This document shows positions 34,069 to 41,969 of a stretch of DNA of 56,545 bases, piece by piece. The translations under genes and the position numbers were made by a program. The stretch lies in the NCBI GenBank assembly GCA_024233575.1, contig JACKPN010000011.1, positions 1-56,545 on the forward strand, in the 5' to 3' direction. The stretch is from Chlamydiales bacterium (GTDB taxonomy: Bacteria > Chlamydiota > Chlamydiia > Chlamydiales > Criblamydiaceae). The notes below the pieces were generated by a model. That model worked only from the letters and a program-made list of their open reading frames with translations, was not told the DNA's origin and ran no database searches. How positions within the stretch are numbered: the first letter of the stretch is position 1; the number at the start of each line of letters is the position of its first letter.

Positions 34069-35558
34069 GAACGGCTCCTTGTTGCAATGGTGATTCCCGG
34101 CGGCAATGTTTGCGGAAGGCGTGCTTCAGCGGTTTCTAGAGATGCTGTCGGATAACAGCAGTAGTCCGTAGCATAGTAGGCGCTGGGACGATGATTTCCG
34201 CTATGTCCGATGCCGCCGAAGGGCGCCGCGCTGCTTGCTCCGGTTGTTGCAGCGTTCCAATTGACTACACCCGCACGGATCGTTTCTCGGAAAATTTCGT
34301 AATGTTCACTATTGTTGCCTATCAGACCGGCAGCGAGCCCATAAACTGTGTCATTGGCTTCGTTGATCGCTTCATCGAAATTAGCAACATGGATCACCTG
34401 CAGCAGAGGACCGAAAATTTCTTCGTCGGGACGTTTTGCTGCAGGAGTAACGTCGATAAGGCCAGGGTGGAGAAGCGCATCAGTGCGAGAGTCGCTGCGC
34501 AAGGGGATCAGTGGAATGGCGCCGCCTTTGACGAGTACATCTTCCGCTTCTAATACTCTTTTTGCTGCAAAGGCATTGACAAGCGTACCCATGAATGGCT
34601 CTGGAATGTCGCTATATATTCCGACGACGATCTGTTGGATCATTGTTGTCAAAACTCTTAGAAAATCTTCTTTTTGCTCGGTTTCGGGAAGGATCAGCCG
34701 TCTTGCACAGGTGCAGCGCTGACCCGATGTTAAAAACGCAGACTGTATGGTTAGGTAGGCTGCGGCTTCAATGTTGTCGAGCGTATCAATGATGAGAGGA
34801 TTATTGCCCCCCATTTCGAGAGCGAGAATTTTTTCCGGCTGTGCAGAGAAGCGTTCGGAGAGGTATCGTCCCGTTTGCCAGCTGCCGGTGAAGAGGATGC
34901 CGTTGATTTCTCTGTTCTCGGTAAGCAAGGCTCCAGTCTCGCGTCCGCCTTGGACAAGGTTGATCACTCCTTGTGGCAACCCACTATAATGCTCCCAGAT
35001 TTTCATGTACTCTTCACCGACTAGTGGTGTGAGTTCGCTAGGTTTGAAGACGATGGTGTTGCCTGCGATCAGAGCGGGGATGATATGTCCATTGGGAAGA
35101 TGTCCTGGAAAGTTATATGGGCCAAAGACTGCAAGGACGCCATGGGGATGATGACGCGTAACAGAGGTAAGCGCTCCCGCTTGGCGTATGCTTTCTCCTG
35201 AACGCGCTTTGTAGGCCTCAATGGAAATTGCTAGCTTGCCGATCATGGCGTCGACTTCGGTGCGTGACTCCCAAAGAGGTTTTCCCACCTCTTTGGAGAT
35301 GGTGTGAGCGAGATGTTCTTTTTTTTCTTTCAGTCCTTCGTTGAAGGCTTGTAAATGGGCGATGCGTTGCTCAGCTGAGAATACTGACCATTTCGGAAAA
35401 GCTTCTTTTGCTGCAGCAACGGCAGCGTCCACTTCATCGGCAGCGGCTTCCCGTCCCGACCAAAGCTGTGTGTTGTCGGCAGGATTTGTCGAAGAAAGGC
35501 CCTCTCCGGTTCCTGCTATCCATTCGCCATTGATGTAGTGTTCTCTATTTTTTTCCAT
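34065..35558 (-). CDS. astD: Succinylglutamate-semialdehyde dehydrogenase
   Basis: This NAD-dependent aldehyde dehydrogenase (497 residues) oxidises succinylglutamate semialdehyde in the AST pathway. It has the N-terminal YINGEWIAGTG, the catalytic Glu (ALEMGGNNPL), the catalytic Cys (SGQRCTCARRL) and the C-terminal NWNAATTGASSAAPFGGIG characteristic of AstD. The frame is open upstream to 35681, but ATG 35558 has AAAGGA at good spacing and sits two bases after the astA stop. Confidence 0.93.
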   Translation of the reverse strand: MEKNREHYINGEWIAGTGEGLSSTNPADNTQLWSGREAAADEVDAAVAAAKEAFPKWSVFSAEQRIAHLQAFNEGLKEKKEHLAHTISKEVGKPLWESRTEVDAMIGKLAISIEAYKARSGESIRQAGALTSVTRHHPHGVLAVFGPYNFPGHLPNGHIIPALIAGNTIVFKPSELTPLVGEEYMKIWEHYSGLPQGVINLVQGGRETGALLTENREINGILFTGSWQTGRYLSERFSAQPEKILALEMGGNNPLIIDTLDNIEAAAYLTIQSAFLTSGQRCTCARRLILPETEQKEDFLRVLTTMIQQIVVGIYSDIPEPFMGTLVNAFAAKRVLEAEDVLVKGGAIPLIPLRSDSRTDALLHPGLIDVTPAAKRPDEEIFGPLLQVIHVANFDEAINEANDTVYGLAAGLIGNNSEHYEIFRETIRAGVVNWNAATTGASSAAPFGGIGHSGNHRPSAYYATDYCCYPTASLETAEARLPQTLPPGITIATRSRS

Positions 35559-35560
35559 AG

Positions 35561-36577
35561 CTATCCTTTCAACGATACATAACGCACAAGATCGCCGATG
35601 CCGATTTTTAGCAGCCGACAGGCTTCTTCGTTGATGACGATAGTGTCGTTGCCGTTGTTGCGCACTTGGCCGAGGCAGCACCGGAAGTCGCTGTTGATTG
35701 TTGCGATTATACTGTTCATATTGTCGTTTTTGTCTGCGGAAATTTTCGTAATGGTCGCCACACAGCTTTTTTGGATGGTGCGTATCATCTGTGTTTCTGC
35801 AGAGACGATCGGGCCCGCGTCAAAGAGGTCGACTTCGCCTGAACAGGCGAACCCTTCTCCCGATAGCATTCGCAACGCCGGTACGGAGTTGGCGTGAGGG
35901 CGGTTGATGACCTTTTGCGCTTGAGGATTGAGAAGAGGGACATAGATGGGATGTTTCGGAAGTAGATGTTGGACTACTGAGGGATCATTTTGAATCATGG
36001 CGAACATCTCCTCGAATGAAGACTCGAAAAAATGGCGCCCGACGTGTTGCCAGAATGGAGAGTTGCCATTTTTGTCGATCACGCCACGGAGTGAAGCGAT
36101 GATCTTGCTTTCGAAGCGCTGCGGATGAGAAGCGATGTAGAGGTAGCGACTGAGAGACAGCAGCCGGCCAAGTCCTCCTTTACGGAAGTCGGGAAGCAGG
36201 TATAGGCTGCACATTTCTGTAGGACCCGGGGCGTGCTTTCGCACCTTTAAAACTTTAATATCGCGGCCGATGTCGCGCATGGCAGGTTCTTCATCGATGA
36301 GGGCGAAGGAGTAAACGGGGTTGATGACGCCTGTGCGCGAGTAAATGCCGCATGTTCCCCCAATTTTTCCCGTGCTTGTGTTTTCCAATACAAACAGATA
36401 AGTCTCATGGTCTGGAGAGGTGATCTTTCGATTGATCGCATCAATGGCAGCGTGCAGCTTTCGCTTCAATAACGTAGGATTTTTTGGAAGACTTAGAAGG
36501 CCTGCATGTGCAGTGAAAGCAATGGTTTCCAGGGCATGGTAGTCTTTTTCTTCGATTGGGCGGATGACAAACATCAC
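35561..36577 (-). CDS. astA: Arginine N-succinyltransferase
   Basis: First enzyme of the AST pathway; it transfers succinyl from succinyl-CoA to arginine. The sequence opens with FVIRPIEEKDYHALETIA and shows the AstA motifs KIGGTCGIYSRTG, EMCSLYLLPDFRKGGLGRLL, FWQHVGRHFFE and LLPKHPIYVPLL. The tail (residues about 285-338) is longer and less conserved. Its ATG overlaps the stop of astC (ATGA). Confidence 0.92.
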   Translation of the reverse strand: MMFVIRPIEEKDYHALETIAFTAHAGLLSLPKNPTLLKRKLHAAIDAINRKITSPDHETYLFVLENTSTGKIGGTCGIYSRTGVINPVYSFALIDEEPAMRDIGRDIKVLKVRKHAPGPTEMCSLYLLPDFRKGGLGRLLSLSRYLYIASHPQRFESKIIASLRGVIDKNGNSPFWQHVGRHFFESSFEEMFAMIQNDPSVVQHLLPKHPIYVPLLNPQAQKVINRPHANSVPALRMLSGEGFACSGEVDLFDAGPIVSAETQMIRTIQKSCVATITKISADKNDNMNSIIATINSDFRCCLGQVRNNGNDTIVINEEACRLLKIGIGDLVRYVSLKG

Positions 36578-37980
36578 GACTTCTCTTGTTTCAGCAGCGT
36601 CTCCCTGATGATCAAGCTGGCATTTTCAATATCTTCATCGGTAATCGCTCCCGCAGGAACGAGAAAGCGCACGCGCGCCGGTGCGCTGCCGGCGATGAAG
36701 CTGATCACCCCTGCTTCAAAGAGATCATGAGTGAATTTCAGTGCCTTTTCCATGGTGCCATCAAGAGGGGTGAAGGCGATCATGCAGCCGATGCCGTAAG
36801 GGCCGGAAATCACGCTGGGATGTTCTCTTTCAATCTCTTTTAAGTGGCTCGTCATCTTGTTGTGGATTTGTTCGATACGCCCATGCGGTCCATAGTAGTT
36901 GCCATTGATCAGGCCGTTGATGATGACATGTGCGGCGCGTATTACAGCTGTACTTCCTGTGAATGTTTGGCTAAGAAGACCGGGCTTCGGCTGCATTTCG
37001 TTGCGAAAAAGGGTAGCGCAAACCTGTGACAGCTTGCCGATTGTGACGATGTCGACATACTTTTCTAAACCGAAATATTGATAGGCGAACAAGCTTGGTG
37101 TACGTCCGAAGCTTTGCACTTCATCGACCAGGATAGCGATCTTATGCTCTTTGAGCTTTTTCATGACAGCTTCGAAGAAAGGTGTGCTACCGGGATAAAA
37201 GCCGGCTTCTCCTTGGACGAGCTCCATAATCATTACCGCATGCTGTTGAGGATATCGCTTGAGAATTTTGTCAAGCGCGTGGAGCGTTTCATTGAGACTT
37301 TCTTCAGGACGTTCTACATCATAAAAAGGGATGTAATCGACATGAAGGGTGTCGGGAAGTCCTTGGCGGAATGCGGGTTTATCAGTGATCTGCGACACTG
37401 CCAAGGTTCTCCCCGCGAAGCAATGCTCGAAGGCGAGAACGCGGTTTGCCGGATAGTTTTTTTGGAAAGCGATCTTCAAGGCATTTTCATTGGCCATGGC
37501 ACCGGATGTAGTGAGAAAGCAATGGTCAAGTCCGGATGCTTTGACAAGCATTTCGCTGAATTTCACAGAGTCGGCGTTCTGTTGCAGGTGTCCTTGCAGG
37601 ATCAAGTCGCTAACGGCAGCGTCAACACTGGCGTCGACTAAATCGAGATGGCTATGTCCCCAGAAATGGACACCGATACCGCTGATGAAGTCGTATTTGA
37701 TGCTGCCGTCGAGAAGCTCGACGAGAGCGCCATTCCCAATACCGCTGCCTAGATAGGGATACCATAAACTGCCACCGCGATATTGTCCGAACGAACGGAT
37801 CGCTTTATTGTAATCTTCTTTCAATTTTTCCTGCGGAGGACGTACTGCGGTGATGGTTTGGCGGTGATCTTCGACTGCTTGTCGAATTAGCTTTTTTGCT
37901 TCTTCGATACGTGGGTCGCGCATCAGCTTTGCCGAAGCGAGTCCTTCTGCTTCCTCGATTTGTCGGATGAAGTGGCTCAT
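36574..37980 (-). CDS. astC: Class III aminotransferase, presumed succinylornithine transaminase
   Basis: This PLP enzyme of fold type I has GVHFWGHSH, GAMANENALK, the aspartate motif VDEVQSFGRT and the Schiff-base lysine in DIVTIGKLSQ. Context between astA and an M20 hydrolase points to succinylornithine to succinylglutamate semialdehyde. At 468 residues it is about 60 longer than the E. coli enzyme because of an N-terminal extension (residues 1-65), so it belongs to another class III branch. Substrate is inferred from position. Confidence 0.8.
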   Translation of the reverse strand: MSHFIRQIEEAEGLASAKLMRDPRIEEAKKLIRQAVEDHRQTITAVRPPQEKLKEDYNKAIRSFGQYRGGSLWYPYLGSGIGNGALVELLDGSIKYDFISGIGVHFWGHSHLDLVDASVDAAVSDLILQGHLQQNADSVKFSEMLVKASGLDHCFLTTSGAMANENALKIAFQKNYPANRVLAFEHCFAGRTLAVSQITDKPAFRQGLPDTLHVDYIPFYDVERPEESLNETLHALDKILKRYPQQHAVMIMELVQGEAGFYPGSTPFFEAVMKKLKEHKIAILVDEVQSFGRTPSLFAYQYFGLEKYVDIVTIGKLSQVCATLFRNEMQPKPGLLSQTFTGSTAVIRAAHVIINGLINGNYYGPHGRIEQIHNKMTSHLKEIEREHPSVISGPYGIGCMIAFTPLDGTMEKALKFTHDLFEAGVISFIAGSAPARVRFLVPAGAITDEDIENASLIIRETLLKQEKS

Positions 37981-39209
37981 GTTACCCTTCCTAACTCTTT
38001 GATTGAGATTTCGTTATTGGCGAGCTTCATCAAAAACAACGCTGTCAGTTTAGCGCGGGATGTCAGGCTGTCTATGCGGGCGCATTCATCGAAAGTGTGG
38101 ATGTTTTCCCCGACGGCACCAAGGGTATCGACAGTCGGTATTCCTTCCGCGGCGATGATGTTGCCATCGCATACTCCGCCGCTAGGTTTCCATGTCAGCG
38201 ATATGTCGAGCTCGTCAGCGCACTCCTTTAGTGACTCAAACAACTTTTCGTGCTGCGCATCGAAAGGTTTAGGCCCTCGTTCCGATTCTTCAAAAAATTC
38301 TAACGCCGACCCGGTGTTGTCATTTTGCTCGTCAACGATGCTTTGCAGCTGCTCTTTAATGATAGTGAGATCTTGTGGATTAACCATGCGTACATTGCAA
38401 CGGCAAATCGCAAGATCCGGAACAATGTTAGTTGCTTTACCTCCTTCAATGTGGCCGATGTTGACGGTAATGCCACGCTGTAGGTCATTGAGAGCTTCTG
38501 CTTTTAGAATGAACTTGGCAAGGGCGGTGATCGCATTGCGTCCCAAATGAAAGTCCCGGCCGGCATGAGCAGCCTTTCCTGTGGAAACAACAGTAAAATT
38601 GAATGAACCTTTTCTTTGGCTGACAATGGCGCCGTCCATGTAAGCCGGCTCAAATACAAGACCTAACTGTTTGTTGCGCGCTTTTTCGATAAAGAGCCGT
38701 TCCGAACAGGGTGACCCTATCTCTTCTTCCGGGTTGATCACCACGTCCCAGCCAATCTGATCAGCGTAAGGGCTACGCTCAATCGCCTGTAGGGCGGTGA
38801 GCATAATGGCGAGGCCGCCTTTCATGTCGGCAACACCCGGGCCGCGAATTAATTCGCTATTGATCTTTTCCATCTTTTGGAAAAGTGAGTCGGGAGCATA
38901 AACAGTATCCATATGCCCTGCCAGTATGATCTGAAGGGGGGCTTCGGGTCGTTTGCTGATAACGAGGGCGTCTCCGACGGCTTCTTCAACGATAGTTCCT
39001 AAGGAATTGATCCTTTTTTTCGGCGGCAGAGAAACTCGCACCATCGTTCCGTTAAGAGTGGCGAATGCTTCTTCGAGGGAGGAAATCATGGCGTTAATGC
39101 CTTTAACATTTCCCGTTCCGGAGTTGGTATTGACCCATTTCTCAAGAACAGTGAGGATCTTTCCTTCCTGCTGATCAATCCATTGGAGGTATGGGGTGTA
39201 GTTCTTCAT
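37977..39209 (-). CDS. M20-family hydrolase heading the AST operon (carboxypeptidase G2-like)
   Basis: Metal-ligand motifs are intact: GHMDTVY, GPGVADMKGG, the catalytic NPEEEIGS, a bridging Glu region (VFEPAYMDGA) and the C-terminal His (GENIHTFDECARIDSL). M20 enzymes cut amide bonds of N-acyl amino acids, including succinyl groups in DapE. The gene overlaps astC by four bases and no AstE (M14) gene is present, so succinylglutamate desuccinylase is a plausible role. The start is ATG 39209; a TTG at 39212 precedes it. Confidence 0.8.
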   Translation of the reverse strand: MKNYTPYLQWIDQQEGKILTVLEKWVNTNSGTGNVKGINAMISSLEEAFATLNGTMVRVSLPPKKRINSLGTIVEEAVGDALVISKRPEAPLQIILAGHMDTVYAPDSLFQKMEKINSELIRGPGVADMKGGLAIMLTALQAIERSPYADQIGWDVVINPEEEIGSPCSERLFIEKARNKQLGLVFEPAYMDGAIVSQRKGSFNFTVVSTGKAAHAGRDFHLGRNAITALAKFILKAEALNDLQRGITVNIGHIEGGKATNIVPDLAICRCNVRMVNPQDLTIIKEQLQSIVDEQNDNTGSALEFFEESERGPKPFDAQHEKLFESLKECADELDISLTWKPSGGVCDGNIIAAEGIPTVDTLGAVGENIHTFDECARIDSLTSRAKLTALFLMKLANNEISIKELGRVT

Positions 39210-39219
39210 CAATTATCAT

Positions 39220-39225
39220 ATTATA
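39220..39225 (-). promoter_or_regulatory. TATAAT -10 element very close to the AST operon start
   Basis: On the minus strand a perfect TATAAT ends 10 bases before ATG 39209, with TTGTCA 15 bases further upstream (short spacing). No Shine-Dalgarno lies in between, so the transcript may be leaderless. Confidence 0.4.
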
Positions 39226-39267
39226 GTGATGACCCGCTGTTGACAAATTGTTTTTTCAAGAGAGGGA

Positions 39268-39440
39268 TGCATCATTGGAGGACTATTGAAGCTGTATCAG
39301 ACTATGCTGAAAAAAGAGGATTGCAATTAAACAGCTTATGTAGTTCTTTTAAAACAGTTTTACAAGCTTCTTTTGCGGTAAGAAGAGTAACAATGAATCT
39401 CAAGCTTTTCTCTATTAAGGCGATAGGTAGGCGAACATGA
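39268..39440 (+). CDS. Possible small protein overlapping the next ORF
   Basis: The 57 codons begin MHHWRTIEAVSDYAEKRG and end GRRT at a TGA that overlaps the ATG of the next ORF (ATGA). The overlap is the only hint that it is translated. GAGAGGG lies too close to the ATG to be ideal. I recognise no family. Confidence 0.25.
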
Positions 39441-39643
39441 GCGATATCCATCAAATTGTCCATGAACATTTGGACAACAGTGAAACCACATATGTGTTGA
39501 TTACGTGCAAAGGGCCCAAAAAAGATGGGACTATGGATGTGCAGATGACGCATCAAGGTGATGAAATGCTGATATCTTATCTATTAGATGGCGCTCAATC
39601 TCGCCTAGAAGAGCAGGAGGAGGACCAATCCCTTTACTGTTAG
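39437..39643 (+). CDS. Small acidic unrecognised protein upstream of the chemosensory operon
   Basis: The 68 residues begin MSDIHQIVHEHLDNSETTYV and contain LITCKGPKKDGTMDVQMTHQ and an acidic tail with a final Cys. It looks like a compact strand-helix protein, with no membrane span and no receptor features. It lies 126 bases before the first cheW on the same strand. No function is proposed. Confidence 0.5.
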   Translation: MSDIHQIVHEHLDNSETTYVLITCKGPKKDGTMDVQMTHQGDEMLISYLLDGAQSRLEEQEEDQSLYC

Positions 39644-39677
39644 AAGGTTAGCTTTATCGCTTCTACGTAATCTTTAG

Positions 39678-39706
39678 TTGCATTCCACAAAAAAACAAGG
39701 TAGTTT
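39678..39706 (+). promoter_or_regulatory. Possible promoter of the chemosensory operon
   Basis: TTGCAT (39678-39683) and TAGTTT (39701-39706) are 17 bases apart, 63 bases before the cheW ATG. The -10 match is weak. Confidence 0.35.
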
Positions 39707-39769
39707 TTATTTAGAGCGGATAACAGCTTCTAACTGTTGCCCGTCGGTTTTGAAGTGGGAATTTTTGCG

Positions 39770-40216
39770 ATGTTGAAACTGATTTTTCATGCCGGTGATC
39801 GGCAATATGCGGTTAGCTGCACTTATGTGAAAAGGGTTGTTCCACAAGTAAAGCTTACCAATATTCCCCATTCGCCGGATTATGTTTTAGGGATGATGAA
39901 CTTAAACGGCAAGCCGACGCCAGTGATCGACTTTTGCCTTCTGGTTGACGGTATCCCTGCACGAGACCGGTTTCATACGAGAATCATCCTTCTCGATATT
40001 TTGCATAATGGACGCCGCGTTGAGTTTGGTTTGGTTGCGGAAGCAGTAACGGATACGCTGTCGGCTAATGATGAAACTTTTGTCGATAGCACAGTCCGCG
40101 TTGATCGGCTTTCTTTTGTTAAAGGTTCAATGATGGCGGATAATCACATCGTTCAGTTGGTGGATGTTCCCAATCTTGTTGATTTGATTACAAAAGAGGG
40201 GGCCTTAGCAGTATGA
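39770..40216 (+). CDS. cheW: CheW-like adaptor, WspB position
   Basis: The 148 residues form a single CheW domain: LIFHAGDRQYAVSCTYVKRV, the conserved PHSPDYVLGMMNLNGKPTPV and a C-terminal MMADNHIVQLVDVP. CheW couples receptors to CheA. Its place first in the operon, before CheR-TPR, matches wspB of Pseudomonas. I chose ATG 39770; an open TTG lies at 39737. The stop overlaps cheR (ATGA). Confidence 0.82.
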   Translation: MLKLIFHAGDRQYAVSCTYVKRVVPQVKLTNIPHSPDYVLGMMNLNGKPTPVIDFCLLVDGIPARDRFHTRIILLDILHNGRRVEFGLVAEAVTDTLSANDETFVDSTVRVDRLSFVKGSMMADNHIVQLVDVPNLVDLITKEGALAV

Positions 40217-41388
40217 ATGGTGCCAATGCCATACAGAGCATTGTGAAGCTGTTCCAGCATTCGATCGGCTTGCGCGATGATCTCTATGATCAAGAACAGT
40301 GGTGCGCGATGATCCATAGGCGCATGGGGGTTGCGGGTATAAAAAATCCCGAAGCCTATTACAACCTCTTATGCACTGACCCGATTGAATTTCAGGAATT
40401 TATTGAACTCTTGATTGTTCCCGAAACATGGTTTTATCGCGATGTCAATATCATGAAGTTCATCGCTAAGCATATCTCTAAAGTTATTCATAAGACTCCT
40501 TATCCCCGTCTTTTCCGTATCTTGTGCCTTCCCTGTTCAACAGGAGAAGAGCCATATTCCATTGTCATGGAAGCGAAAAATCAAGGGATTGAGCCAATTC
40601 AGTTGTTAATTGATGCCGTAGACATCAGCAGAAAAGCGCTAGGAGTAGCTGCTCTAGGAAGATATGGGGAAAATTCATTCAGGGGGGGAGACTACCGTTT
40701 TCGTGACCGTTTCTTTAGCCATCATGAGCAGATCTACCAGATTAATGAAGAAATTCACGATGCTGTCTCTTTTAGCTATGGTAATATTGCCGATCCTGAA
40801 TACATCTTTCCGCGTCAACATTATGATGCTGTTATTTGCCGCCACCTTTTCATCTACCTCAATGATGAGGCACAGAAGCAAGCAATCCGCCATATTGAAT
40901 CATGTCTAACTGATGATGGAATTCTTATTGTTGGCGTCTCCGAGGGAAGCATGCTGGAAAATAGCGGCTTTAAACCGCACTTTAGCGATGATAATGCGCT
41001 GTATTTTACACGGCAGAAGGCTATTCCGCCAATACAGAAAATTAATAGAACGGCACAACGAAAACGCACATCAGAAAAGATAAGTATATTGCCAACTATC
41101 GATCTTGCGAAAGCAGCAGCGAATGCAGGAAGTTATGACGAAGCGACACGGCTTTGCCATGAGGAGCTCAAGGATAACGGCGTCAGTGCTGACGCATATT
41201 TGCTTCTAGGCTTTGTTGAACAAGCAAAAGGTAATGACGACCGTGCTGAGGAGTGGTACGTCAAAGCATTGTATCTTCAGCCCCGCCTTTATGAGGCGCT
41301 GGTTAGCTTGTCATTGCTTGCGGAGAAACGGCATGATCATCAGCAAGCAAAGCTTTACCGTGCTCGTGCAGAGAGGTGTTTACGATGA
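40213..41388 (+). CDS. cheR: CheR methyltransferase with C-terminal TPRs, WspC-like
   Basis: CheR uses SAM to methylate glutamates of chemoreceptors. Motifs: ETWFYRDVNIMKFI, the SAM loop ILCLPCSTGEEPYSI, DAVDISRKALGVAALGRYG and CRHLFIYLNDEAQ. Residues about 290-391 form tetratricopeptide repeats (ADAYLLLGFVEQAKGNDDRA). CheR plus TPR is the WspC architecture. A substrate receptor is expected elsewhere, because none is encoded in this window. Confidence 0.88.
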   Translation: MNGANAIQSIVKLFQHSIGLRDDLYDQEQWCAMIHRRMGVAGIKNPEAYYNLLCTDPIEFQEFIELLIVPETWFYRDVNIMKFIAKHISKVIHKTPYPRLFRILCLPCSTGEEPYSIVMEAKNQGIEPIQLLIDAVDISRKALGVAALGRYGENSFRGGDYRFRDRFFSHHEQIYQINEEIHDAVSFSYGNIADPEYIFPRQHYDAVICRHLFIYLNDEAQKQAIRHIESCLTDDGILIVGVSEGSMLENSGFKPHFSDDNALYFTRQKAIPPIQKINRTAQRKRTSEKISILPTIDLAKAAANAGSYDEATRLCHEELKDNGVSADAYLLLGFVEQAKGNDDRAEEWYVKALYLQPRLYEALVSLSLLAEKRHDHQQAKLYRARAERCLR

Positions 41389-41969
41389 GTGAAAAAAAAT
41401 ATGACGGCGTCGCCAAAGACCTTCTTCTTCGCCAGCCTGTTTCAGATTACAAACAAGAATGGACGGATGAGCTCGCGGCGATCCATGAGGAAAACGAGCC
41501 GAAGAAGATCGTTTCTCTCCTTGTTTTTCGTTTATGTAACGAATGGTTAGGGATAACGACAACAATTTTTTCTGAAATTTTTGAATTGCGTCCGATCCAT
41601 ACGATCCCGCACCGTACTAATCAGATTCTTCGCGGGACTGTCAATTTCCGCGGTCGGCTTCGTTTATGCGTCGCATTGCATAGTCTTCTTGAAGTGGAAG
41701 AGGTTGCCGTAAATGAAAAATATCAGGAATCGCAGCTTGGCGATGCGCGGATGGTGGCGATCCATCAAGATGATGAAGAGTGGATCTTTGCCGTCGATGA
41801 AGTATTAGGAATTGTTACCTGCGACCTTCACGATATTGAGAACGTCCCTGTGACTGTGAGCAAGTCAAAAGCCAATTTTCTAAAAGGGATTATTGCATAC
41901 AACGATATTAGCATCGGATATCTAGAAGAGGAGCTAATTTTCTACAGCTTGAGGAGGGCAATCCATTGA
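41385..41969 (+). CDS. cheW: Second CheW-like adaptor, WspD position
   Basis: An N-terminal leader of about 50 residues precedes the CheW domain (LLVFRLCNEWLGITTTIFSE, IPHRTNQILRGTVNFRGRLR, FAVDEVLGI). The leader plus CheW arrangement and the position between CheR-TPR and CheA match WspD. ATG 41385 overlaps the cheR stop and follows GAGAGGTG. The gene ends overlapping the cheA start. Confidence 0.82.
   Translation: MSEKKYDGVAKDLLLRQPVSDYKQEWTDELAAIHEENEPKKIVSLLVFRLCNEWLGITTTIFSEIFELRPIHTIPHRTNQILRGTVNFRGRLRLCVALHSLLEVEEVAVNEKYQESQLGDARMVAIHQDDEEWIFAVDEVLGIVTCDLHDIENVPVTVSKSKANFLKGIIAYNDISIGYLEEELIFYSLRRAIH

Noticed and set aside
39183..39440. 85-codon plus-strand ORF starting inside the M20 gene
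   Set aside because: Its first third is antisense to the M20 N-terminus; only the shorter version from 39268 is kept as a weak candidate.
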